Positions 25,217-35,342 of a DNA stretch of 64,000 nucleotides are shown piece after piece. A program made the position numbers and the translations under genes. This stretch comes from Lytechinus pictus (taxonomy: Eukaryota; Echinodermata; Echinoidea; Temnopleuroida; Toxopneustidae). Under the pieces are notes generated by a model. The model had not been told where the DNA came from, searched no databases, and was given only the letters and a program-made list of their open reading frames with translations. Location of the stretch: positions 42,218,373-42,282,372 of the forward strand of contig NC_087251.1 in NCBI RefSeq assembly GCF_037042905.1. The letters run 5' to 3'. Positions within the stretch are counted from its first letter, which is position 1; each line of letters starts with the position of its first letter.

Positions 25217-26109
25217 AAACGCATTTTACTAATATGTTCTTCCACCAAATGACACATAAAACTACTTGAAAGTGGTCTATGGCTTTTACATATATATCTG
25301 AAAATGGAAAAATGGAAAAAGTCAAAACTAACTTTTTCAACATGATCATGGTGATTTACAGAATTTGTATGGTGGGATACACCTCTAGATTAATGCAGAC
25401 TATTACCAAAAGTTCTCATCATGGGGGGGGGGGGGGGGTTGCAAGAGTAAATTTTGATTAAATGTCAAACTGAAGTGCAAATGTACACATGGTATTCAAC
25501 AAAGCAATCTCACTGATTAATATGCAGTAGAACTTACGACGTCCCATGTGTATCAAATCACCAATAAATGAATAGGTTTCATGCATTATTTCATGATGAT
25601 GATGATCCACAGCATTCAGATTGCGTCATATTTCTGTTAAAAACATTCATAACATATATAACTTGGAATTTAAACGTAATTCTTAGTCACACTTAATATC
25701 TGTGAAACACCCTCCTGAATATCACCCGAACTCTACATTTCCTTAAAAAATCAAATTGAATGTAAATGAAAGGTGTTAAAAAAAGTCTATTTCAGCTAAA
25801 TGCATGAGATCAGGTGGTGAGTGTCAGATAGGTAATAAGAGGTGCAAACTAAAACCCAATACAGTACAAGCTCACCGTAAACCCTGTGTAATATCTCATG
25901 AAAATGTTGAATGAGATATAAATGGCAAAGGGTAAAATGGTAAGTCGGAATTTGCATTACATACATTGATTAGAAAAATTCAGTGATGATAAAGTTTCCA
26001 GTCAATCTGAAGAAATCTTATTACTTATTCTTTAAAAACCTATTAAGGATGCCAACTTTTACAAGATCTCATTACGTGATGACTGATCTGATAAGCTCCA
26101 AAAACTAAA
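25217..26109. other. non-coding, no gene seen
   Basis: Contains a G run of about 16 near 25424. No exon recognised. Confidence 0.4.
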
Positions 26110-26310
26110 GGTGTCTTTCTCCAGCAGACAAAGATTAAGGAGGCTTCCTTTCCATCAGAAAACTTTAAATGAGAATGATGCAACAGATAACAAAATGACT
26201 AAGTTTTATATTGGAATAAATTTACTGTCTTTCTCCAGCAAACAAAGATTAAGGAGGCTTCCTTTCCTTTAGACAACTTTAAATGAAAATGATGCAACAG
26301 AATATAATCA
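26110..26310. repeat. tandem duplication, about 117-bp unit
   Basis: GTCTTTCTCCAGCAGACAAA and a following AAGGAGGCTTCCTTTCC-ACTTTAAATGA-AATGATGCAACAGA block occur twice, starting at 26112 and 26229. Confidence 0.75.
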
Positions 26311-27079
26311 AAACACACCAAAAATAAACCATCCATATATCAATCAACTATGAATGTAAAATGTCAGCTGTATATCACCAAAGTTTCATACTTTTAACAA
26401 ACAAAACTACAAACATACTCTTATATTTGCAGTATATGTAAAACAAAAAATAAAAATCTCTTCCTAAAAGAGTTGGTACATAGTTATTCACTGGTCATAT
26501 CTGATATTTTGTTTTCCCAAAATAATATTCAAGAATTCGAGTAAAATGATACTTGCTGAATAAGTTAACATCTGACTAAGACATGATTCCATATTACTCT
26601 TCAATCCCCTTGACACACAATGGTAAAGTGATGTATTGTAAAGTCAAGTCAAGAATTTTATGACTGCTAGTAATTCTACTTCATTTTCATGTTTTTCCCA
26701 CTTTAATCAGATTTCTGGGTTTTTTCAGATTTTCTGCAAAGTAGGGGCCTCTCGGATACTAATATGGTAAAAAAGAAAAGGGGTATTTTGTCATTTTTTA
26801 ATCACTCTATCATTCCCTCATCCTACCCCCTCAAAAAAAGAAAACTGTTTTGCAAAAGCAAATGTTACATATCATATCTCACCTCAATTGTGCTTGTAAA
26901 TGTAACAAAAATAATACAAGTAACCCACAACACTGAGAAAACATAGCAACTCCATGATCAAGCCTTCCAGTCAAATACAGCATAATGTGATCTCAATCGA
27001 AGTTCCATCATCTTTTTTCATCGTAAGTTGTAATCAAATGTTCAAAGTTTGGATGAGAAATCTTGGATCCACGTAGTCA

Positions 27080-27173
27080 TCACTTAGCCGCTTGCTTCCT
27101 GAGCGTAAGGTATATCTTCTCCTTGATCCAGTCCTTGTTAACAGGAACATACATGTTTGCAGTTGGTTGGAAG
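27080..27173 (-). CDS. erh: ERH exon 4 (terminal)
   Basis: 94 bp; acceptor TTTCATCTCAG. Encodes [11 protein letters not shown], then [10 protein letters not shown], then LTLRKQAAK and a TGA at 27082-27080. The spacer between Val and NKDW is 11 residues, as in human ERH, though its sequence is diverged. Confidence 0.93.
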
Positions 27174-30100
27174 CTGAGATGAAATACAAACAAATAATGT
27201 ATTCAATTATTATCATTGTCATATAAAACAAGTGGAATGCCTCTGGCCGTCTCACCTGCATCACGCGATTCAATATAGCAGCAGTGCTGATTTTGAAAAC
27301 TACTATAACTCGCACAAGATGTTCAGTGATACTTGGTTACTCTTATTTCCACGTTTTATGAACTAGACCAATACACTTATAGAGATATGATGCCAATTCA
27401 ACAAATACCCCCAACATGGCCAAAGTTCTTTGACCTTACATGACCTTTGACCTTGATCATGTGACCTGAAACTCGCACAGGATGTTCAGTGATACTTGAT
27501 TACTATTATGTCCAAGTTTTATGAACTAGACCAACACACTTTCAAATTTATGGCTGTAATTCAACAAATACCCCAATTTGGCCAAAGTTCATTGACCCTA
27601 AATGACCTTTGACCTTGATCATGTGACCTGAAACTTGCACGGGATGTTCAGTAATACTTGATTACTATTATGTCCAAGTTTCATGAATCAGATCCATAAA
27701 TTTTCAAAGTTATGATGGTAATTCAACAGATACCCCCAATTCGGCCAAAGTTCATTGACCCTAAATGACCTTTGACCTTGGTCATGTGATGTGAAACTCA
27801 TGCAGGATGTTCAGTGATACTTGATTAACCTTATGTATAAGTTTCATGAACTAGGTCCATATATTTTCTAAGTTATGATGACATTTCAAAAACTTAACCT
27901 TAGGTTAAGATTTTGATCTTAGGTTAAGATTTTGATGTTGATTCCCCCAACATGGTCTAAGTTCATTGACCCTAAATGACCTTTGACCTTGATCATGTGA
28001 CATGAAACTCAGGCAGGATGTTCAGTAATACTTGATTAACCTTATGGCCAAGTTTCATGAACTAGGTCCATATACTTTCTAAGTTATGCTGTCATTTCAA
28101 AAACTTAACCTCAGGTTAAGATTTGGTGTTGACGCCGCCGCCGTCGGAAAAGCGGCGCCTATAGTCTCACTCTGCTATGCAGGTGAGACAAAAAAAACCA
28201 AGTTATTGAATTCTAAAGTTTAGCAATATTTTGTAAAAAGATTTATCTGCATGTCGTTATGAATATTCATTAGGTGGGCTGATGATGTCACATCTCTACT
28301 TTCCTTTTTCTTATGTTATTACATGAAATCATAATTATTTCATTTTTGCATACAAGTGTGAATGAGGTGTCTCCCAAATAAGTTGCAGCAATGAATATCT
28401 AATGAGTTAAATCAGTTATCAATGCAATCTTTTTTAGCTCTTGGAGGAAAAAAAATGACTTAACATAATTTAATGTAATAAATTACAAAATAATAAGTTG
28501 GGATATAACACAATCAGTTTGCTCATTGAATATTCATGAAGACATGAATATAATGCAAATCTTTAAAATCCTATAACTTTGTTATTCATTGTCCGATTTT
28601 GATAAAATTTTCTGTGTTTTGTTGGTCTGATTTTATCCTATACCTGTTAAAATCATATTATTTTCAGCCTGTAGAACCCTTTTAATTTTGGGACAGTCTA
28701 CAAGTAATGATACACTATTGATAAGAGAAAGGATATTGGGGGATGGAAATCAATGTTATTTCCTTGCAACACCCCAAATAACTTTAAAAGTGTGAAGAAA
28801 CTGAAGATTTTTAATTTTTTCTTCTAACGGAAAAGACCACTTGGCTACTTTATATGTGAAATATTTAATTCTTAACATGCATTAAAATTCATAAAAAATA
28901 TACAAAAGTGACTGTGTGACATGAACTTTACATATCACCAATTGTGTGGATATGATCATTTTTGTGAAATTCAGTAAAACTTATGTCATAACCTTATTAT
29001 TTTACATCTAATTTCAATGAAATTTTTTATAGTGTTATGCTTATTTTCTTTTTCTCTAGTTTATTTAATCAATTGATAACTTTATGGCATTAGCTTTTTG
29101 AAATTTTCATAATTCAGAACCAATAATTTAAAGTCAAAGTAACAGAAGATGATTTTCTTCTTTTTTTTTAATTGAAGGTTGGCAGAATTTGTATCAGTTT
29201 TATGTGATGACGTCAATAACTAAACGAATCATTAAATCCTGTGACATTTGCACGTCAGTGGATTTCCTGTTAGTGGATAAAATATTGTAGTGCAAACTTT
29301 AAAAAATACCTATTTTCGCACAGTGAAGGATATTTTTGAAGTTCATAATTTCAATCACTATTGAGAATCATGCAAATAAACACACAGAAATAAAAGGTGG
29401 AATGCTTTCCATCTCAAGACGTAAATTGCATTCAAACTTGTATTAAAGTGGTTGATATATTGAACCTTGAATCTTTGAAAGTGATTTACTCTTTTGGTTC
29501 AGGCATTCGAATGTTACTTCGTGAAACGCACTAGTTTACTCAACTTACACCAGGCAGCTAAGGTCTGTGAGGTTATCAATGAAATCAAAGAGTTCACTGA
29601 TATCATATGTGATGGATGGGCTGTTAGGATGCAATCTCTTCAGGTGTTCTTCAAAGATCCGACAAATTCCTGAATTAAAGATAAATACCAGTTGTGGTAA
29701 AAAATATCAAAATGAGTTCGAATAGAATCCAGTGAAATTACCTCCAAAGTGTCCGTATGTATAAAGGAAAAATATGTGCCAAATTGCTCAGGAAGAAAAT
29801 GTGTAATAGCTTAGAAATGAGCAAAATAAACACGGAATTCCATCAAATGTCGGGTATTTTTTGAAGCAATATTAATATATGTCCCAGTCCCACATATGCT
29901 TTTCTGTGTTAGTGAATATCATTAGAATTATCAATTTTGAGCAACGATTTCACAATTTTACAAAGTTAAGTTGTCATTAATGTACCAGATCTAGATATAT
30001 GATAATATTTTGACTATTAACCTTGATTTAAAAGACTTTCTCATGAAATAAATGTTTGCTGCAACTACTGTCTTTTACCTTTAAAGTCAATTTTTAAAAA

Positions 30101-30935
30101 GATGAAATTCCAGTTAAGGTAATGAACATAAAAAGAATTCAGAACACGGCAGGCACATTTCATACTGGCCTATCGCAATCAAGGTTTCCATGGTATTTAC
30201 AATAATTGCAATGTTACCATCGTTAAGTCTTTATGAATCGGCTCGGCATGAGGTACTATGCTATAAATACCATGCAAAATCATTCTGTAATAAGGATAGT
30301 AATAGCTCAGTAATCACATTTAGCACAGCATTTTACCATTATATGTAGATGGATCATATTCCAAGCTATTATCAATGCACACACCCATGTATATATGCCT
30401 GTGTTTACCCGTGTTTTCAGCATATTCATGAGCTAGTTTTCATTTGTCAACTTTTAGTTCGGCTTTATGTCATAACGATGATTATATATCAGTAAAGATA
30501 TATAATTTGACTTCATAAGATGAAAATGTTTGTAATTTGAATTTTTTCTCTCAACAAGCTCAGATACATAAAAGAAACATATACCTGTATGCAGATTCTA
30601 ACCAAACATTTATATTCATTCTCCAAAACTCAAGTACTTTTAGACAAAATTAATATTGCTAAAAAATTATCATTATATTGAGTCTTATCCCCAGATACTC
30701 AAGGATTTCATGTATAACAGACTGGAGTTGAATTTGCAATAACTGATAATTGACAGGACTGGGATCATAATCAAAATCACTACTTGACTCTATCCAATTT
30801 ATCATATATATGTAAGTGTATACTACATGTAGATAACAAATACTCACCTTCCATGCATTCTCTCACCGAATTGTAATCCGTGTAAGTTCTTGTGTCCGCT
30901 ATCTCTCCTGGCTGAATCAACAGTATTGTATGAGA
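27080..30935 (-). CDS. erh: enhancer of rudimentary homolog (ERH), three coding exons
   Basis: ERH is a small, highly conserved nuclear protein that homodimerises and works with RNA-processing and RNA-decay factors; it is also linked to pyrimidine metabolism and to microprocessor function. Spliced on the minus strand, exons 30935-30848, 29669-29549 and 27173-27080 give residues 2-101 of a 101-aa product (human ERH is 104 aa). Conserved blocks are [59 protein letters not shown] and [10 protein letters not shown]. Introns are phase 0 after the initiator Met, phase 1 inside the Gly codon after ECME, and phase 2 inside the Val codon after LSCL; all visible borders are GT-AG. The exon with only ATG and the 5-prime UTR was not located, as expected for so short a target. 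The C-terminus RKQAAK is shorter than in vertebrates. Introns contain transposons close to splice sites. Confidence 0.95.
27228..28192. mobile_element. DR1-bearing inverted-repeat element, copy 2 (in ERH intron 3)
   Basis: Left end ACAAGTGGAATGCCTCTGGC with GTCTCACCTGCAT (27249-27261); right end ATGCAGGTGAGAC (28177-28189). Same layout as copy 1. TGACCTTTGACCT occurs exactly at 27441, 27603, 27766 and 27977. It begins 54 bp from ERH exon 4. Confidence 0.75.
28193..29548. other. ERH intron 3, remaining part
   Basis: AT-rich intronic sequence. Around 28430-28660 it loosely resembles the interior of the TTAA-flanked MITE at 17609-18210 but has no recognisable ends. Confidence 0.4.
29549..29669 (-). 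CDS. erh: ERH exon 3
   Basis: 121 bp; acceptor TTTAATTCAG, donor CCTGGT|GTAAGTTG. Encodes the helical core ICRIFEEH to DLSCL. The acceptor lies only a few bases from the TTAA end of an inserted MITE (29675). Confidence 0.95.
29675..30084. mobile_element. TTAA-flanked (piggyBac-like) MITE, copy 2 (in ERH intron 2)
   Basis: TTAA (29675-29678) then AGATAAATACCAGT at the left; TTAA (30081-30084) at the right after TGTCTTTTACCT, a degenerate inverted end. The interior matches 12121-12514 in order and orientation. Its left end abuts the ERH exon 3 acceptor. Confidence 0.75.
30085..30847. other. ERH intron 2, remaining part
   Basis: AT-rich, no element with paired ends seen. Confidence 0.4.
30848..30935 (-). 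CDS. erh: ERH exon 2
   Basis: Acceptor TTTCATTGCAG precedes TCT (Ser2). The 88-bp exon encodes 29 residues plus one base of Gly and ends at GGAAG|GTGAGTA. Starting at Ser2 right after the acceptor implies that the previous exon ends in ATG, the arrangement known for ERH in other animals. Confidence 0.95.
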
Positions 30936-31387
30936 CTGCAATGAAAGTGTGAAACGATATTTAAACATAAGACAACCATACAGTTATTCTTAAGAATACT
31001 TTACTATATTTCCCAAAATTATTTGAAAAAAAAAATATGAAAAATAAATCAAAAATCTTAGTTTGTATAGGCAGAAATAATTTGTGGTTGTACAACATTT
31101 GCTCCTGCGACAATTGCTCTGGGCTTAATTTCATCTTAGATGTAAGTTTTAGGTAGCAATATAGGGTTAATTTTTGGTTTAGTGTAGGGTATAGCGTTAA
31201 ACCCAGGGTTGAAGTTGGGTCATTCGATTAGTGAGTGGAATTTAGAGTGGAGAAATTGTCACCAGAGCAAATGTCATGAAACCTAATTTGTTGTTTAAAC
31301 AATCAAGCAATTATTTGGGGGTGGGGGGGGGGGATAGAGCACAATTTTCATTTTCAATTGCCAAAATCGATCAAGAGTAATAATCTA

Positions 31388-31625
31388 CGGTGTAAGTTCT
31401 GATTGGAGTCAAGCAAGCAGTGGAATTCCACAAGGAATATTTTTGGACCCATTCCATTCGACATCTTCATAAATGATTTACCAAATATCTTGGAAAATTC
31501 TGTGTTATTGTGCTACTGGCAACTCGAGTTTAACAATATTTAATAAATGCAAGGTTTTACATTTTGGGAAGAACAATTCAAGAAGTGTTTACACTAGGAA
31601 TGGAGATGAATGGAAGTGTGTACAC
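31388..31625 (+). pseudogene. non-LTR reverse transcriptase fragment (degenerate)
   Basis: The translation SSDWSQASSGIPQG followed, after a frameshift, by FDIFINDLP matches the conserved block SGVPQGSVLGPLLF-x-IYINDLP of LINE reverse transcriptases. A second conserved piece, KCKVLHFGKNN, follows after a deletion that removes the active-site region. A frameshift, a stop and the deletion show it is dead. It would have come from a CR1/jockey-like retroposon; the exact clade cannot be told from so little. Confidence 0.75.
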
Positions 31626-31664
31626 GACCAGTCATCATTCTTTGACTTACTATTACCTATTAAA

Positions 31665-31709
31665 AACCAGAGAATAGATTCAGTGGACTGAATCTATTGT
31701 TCTCTGGTT
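31665..31709. repeat. 20-bp inverted repeat (hairpin)
   Basis: AACCAGAGAATAGATTCAGT, two bases, then its reverse complement interrupted by a 3-base bulge. Any transcript would fold into a tight stem. Confidence 0.8.
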
Positions 31710-33180
31710 GAAACAGGGTTATAGAGATATAATAAATAAATCCTTAAATGGGGACCTCTGGGAAAATAATTATTAATCTTGTGATTGTTACTAGTAAATG
31801 TTCACTGCTTGTATCAAATCAACTGAGCTACATATATTAACATTGAATGTATGTAGCAACACAAATTTTAATAAAGGGGCCTCATTTTCCCCATTTTGAT
31901 GGGGCAAATAAGGTCCTCTGACAACAGTGTCTAATGCTAATATGCAAATGAGATGAATTTTCATATTTCTATTGGATAATGTAGACCTATTGTAGGCTAG
32001 TGTTAGACATCTAATCATGTTTCTACTGCTATGAATTAAAAAGATATGATTGAATTATGAAAAAGGAGGCCTTATTTATCCCATTGTCCCTTAAAGATCA
32101 GTTGGACTACATGTAGTACAGGTGTGGAAAGATTTGAAACCTCCATTCCTCAACTAATATAAAATAAACTGTTTAGATATTAAATCATCAATACCAGAAG
32201 TGAAGACAGGAAAATCTACAGAAAGTCTTTATTTTCTGTACCCGATGTAAAAAATAATTTAAAGAATCAAATTTTTTTTTTTAATACTTAAGAGCCAAGT
32301 TGTATGATGAATGGAATAGGTGTAATGGAAACTGTCAGTGTAAAAAAATCAAGCATTTGTCCCAAAGAAAAAGAGAAAATAAGCCAAACATTGCCACCCT
32401 TATTTTGCCACACATGGAGTCTTGGACTCGGACTCACGGAGATACAAAACAGAGTCAGACTCAGAGAACAAGGTTCATGAGGTTATTTATATGATAACCT
32501 TGTTCATTGAAAAGAATGAGTGGTTATAAAATGATATATATATGGGGAAAATAAAACAAAAAATAATAGCAATATCATACCATAATTATTATTATAATGA
32601 ACCTTCTGTTTGATACTGATTAAGATTAAGTTCCAACTGGCGAGGTGAGCGCGCGAGGTCCAGATGCTGTATTGTCGATGCTGTATTGTCGAAGTGCCAC
32701 AGGCTCAGATCAGACTGTGATGGCCAGTGTCGGTGGGGGTGAGTCTAGGCCAGCGCCAGGGCAGGGCCGGGTACCGCCAAGCAAGCCTCGCTGGAGCTGG
32801 AGTCGCGTCGAGCTCGAGACAGCTGAAAAGAACCTAGATGCAGATCTCAAGTCGCAGGTTTCAATTCAGGTTCCGGGCTCGTATACCGTAAGAGTTATTA
32901 TTTCAGCAATAATACAAACACGGAATGTAGATAACATGAACAAAACTAGTCAAATCTGTCCAAAATATGGGGCCTCACAAATAAACTTGTCACACATCAA
33001 AACAACGTGGAGTACGGAAGCCATTCGTTGGTTTATTACGCGGCCGCGCACGAACGCACGACGAGTGTCGACGGCTGACGTGACGTGACTGACTGACTGA
33101 CACGTACGTGCTGCTGACGGAATGTATTTTTTTATCTCTGGAATGAATGAATGAACGCACAGGCAGGTTCGGTTTATATA
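31710..33180. other. upstream of ERH; CpG-rich part 32640-33120
   Basis: The left half is AT-rich with no gene. From 32640 to 33120 the sequence is markedly GC- and CpG-rich, with a long chance-looking open frame. It may hold a promoter, conceivably that of ERH, but no ATG|GT exon on the minus strand was found in it. Confidence 0.35.
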
Positions 33181-33181
33181 C

Positions 33182-33350
33182 ACAACAAAAAAAGTAAGTC
33201 CCCCCCATAGAGATGTATACTAACTACGCTAGAGTGCGGAGTCGCCATAGGCGCGCGTACTTAACTTAACGTCTGTGATTGTGTGGAGCGTGGCGGCCAT
33301 TGCTCGATAGGTATAGATTCGCAAAAGTACCCGGATGTACCCATAGCTCG
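33182..33350 (-). repeat. short form of a dispersed repeat (CATAGAGATGTATACTA)
   Basis: CACAACAAAAAAAGTAAGTC leads straight into CCATAGAGATGTATACTA and CCATTGCTCGATAGGTAT. The same three landmarks occur inverted at 45062-45037 and 43011-42920, where about 2 kb separates the first from the second. Confidence 0.6.
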
Positions 33351-33937
33351 TGCGTTGTAACGCTGTGAAAAGGGGTGCCGTCTCCGGCCTTTATCTTGAA
33401 GAAAAGAACACAACCTCATAAAAATCGAAAATATGAATGACAAATTGCATCTCAATACACTATTAGAGTGATTACATGGGGATTATGCTATTAATTTGGC
33501 ATTTAAAAAACCTGATTTCTCGGGATGAAATTCTAAATAATTTGCATTTACCTGTCCGTTTATAGGCCTGTAATAGATAACAATGTTGATATACTATCAT
33601 ATAAACAATCATATAAAAATAAAAACATACAGCGGACATTAATAGAAAGATTGACAATTAATTCAAAAGACTGCAGTGAATTAACCCTTCTCTGGATTTC
33701 CCTACCTTTAACTGCATCGCCGTCCTCCTTCCATCCTTCCCACATATACGTCCTTTGATTCTATGTTTATGTTGGATATAATTTTGTAATTTCTATATAG
33801 GCCTACATGATATGTAACTTGCTTTAATTTGTATGAAATATAGGCCTATCATTTTTATATATTAAGTTGTACAATAATTCTGTATAAGTTAGTGTTTTGA
33901 TCTACATGCGCTGTTAAAGGGCATCCCATTATTGTTC

Positions 33938-35342
33938 TTGGTGAGCAGTGGCGTAGCTACGGGGGGGCCTGGGGGGGGCACGTGCCCCCCCTGAGATTTG
34001 GTGTGCCCCCCCAGGTGCCCCCCCAGAAAAAATTGGCAGAGCAAAAAAAAAAAGAAAAAAAAGGAGAAAGGAGAAAGAAAAAAGGAAAAGAAGAAAAGAA
34101 AAAAGGAAAAGAAGAAGAAAGACAGAAGTAAAAAGAAGAGGAAAATAAGAGGAGGAAGACGAGTGAATGAAATAATGTAAGGGGAAGACTTGCAATTAAA
34201 AAAAAAAAAAACTTTTCATGTTACTATATAAATTTTTTGCCGGCGCTTCGCGCCAGAATTGCCTGTTCGATGGGATTCATATCTTGCTCAATAGGCTGAT
34301 ATGGAGCAAGTTTTGAAGTCAATATGCAAAACATATTTTAGCTCGGACATCGAGCTTTCATTATTTTTTTGCTCTGTAAAATGTCCGTTTTATGGTCTAC
34401 ATATCAGCATTTTAAGCTCACGCTGCGTGGTCACATTGTTTGATTTGCCAAGTTCATATTGTCTACGTGTATTCCATAATGTTCCATTAAACAAATGTAT
34501 TCAGAATGCCCAGATTCTAGGTCTAAATCTAAAACATGTGCGATAGCCTGCATGTTCTTTATTTAAAATGTACTTAATTAAATTATCCAGTTTCACATCA
34601 GAATATCAATAATTGTCTGCTCACGCTTCACGATCGCATTATTAATGATACCCAATTGACTATATCCTATTTATGACTTACAAAATATGAATAGAGTGTC
34701 CCGCTTTTAGGTCTAAAATCTCAATTTTCTTCCTCTCGCGTTTCGCGCTTGCATCAATTGTTTAGTTACATACCTATCCCATTTATTAATACAAAAAGTG
34801 CTTAGAATTACCATTTTTTTTAGGTCGGAATGTCAAAAAATTTGCTCGCGCTTCGCGCTCACATTATTGAAATATATACCGTCTTCGTGGGTAACTGTAA
34901 GCAGTCCTTAACAGGTCTCTTTTCGATAATGCTAGAACAGTTGATAAAAATTTCAGTTCGCGCTTGGCGTTTGCAGTAACCATCTAGTTACATACGAATC
35001 TTGTTCAGGATCACACATAACATTGCCCAGAAAATTAGATTTTCAGGAAAAATACATTAAAGTAAAAATTAAAAAAAATCGCTCGCGCTTCACGCTCGCA
35101 CTTTTTTTTATAAGGCATATGAGATTATTTTATGTTTATGTTGTTTTATAAGAATAAAACTAAGAAGTGACTGATATAGGTGAAGATAATTTCGGGCACC
35201 GTCCCCTATTGGCGAAAGTCGGATCCGCCCTTGTGGACACATACACACACACCGGAAAAATGGCCGGTGGCCCCCCTGAAAAAGCAAGGACCCCCCAGTG
35301 CCCCCCCGAGAAAAAAATCCTAGCTACGCCACTGTTGGTGAG
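33938..35342. mobile_element. hAT-like element with 8-bp target duplication
   Basis: TTGGTGAG occurs at 33938-33945 and 35335-35342. Between them the element begins CAGTGGCGTAGCTAC and ends GTAGCTACGCCACTG, a perfect 15-bp inverted repeat. An 8-bp duplication and CAG ends fit the hAT superfamily. Inside are G/C runs next to both ends, a purine-rich stretch (34040-34170), and about five diverged units with CGCGCTTCGCGCTCGCA. An internal GGCGAAAGTCGGATCCGCCC near 35214 looks like the end of another family, so the element may be composite. No transposase. Confidence 0.88.

Noticed and set aside
32645..33088. 147-codon plus-strand frame in GC-rich DNA
   Set aside because: Low-complexity SRPAPGQGR-type composition, no domain, and a donor-like GGGGTGAGTC without a matching exon. 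Could be reconsidered if transcripts exist.
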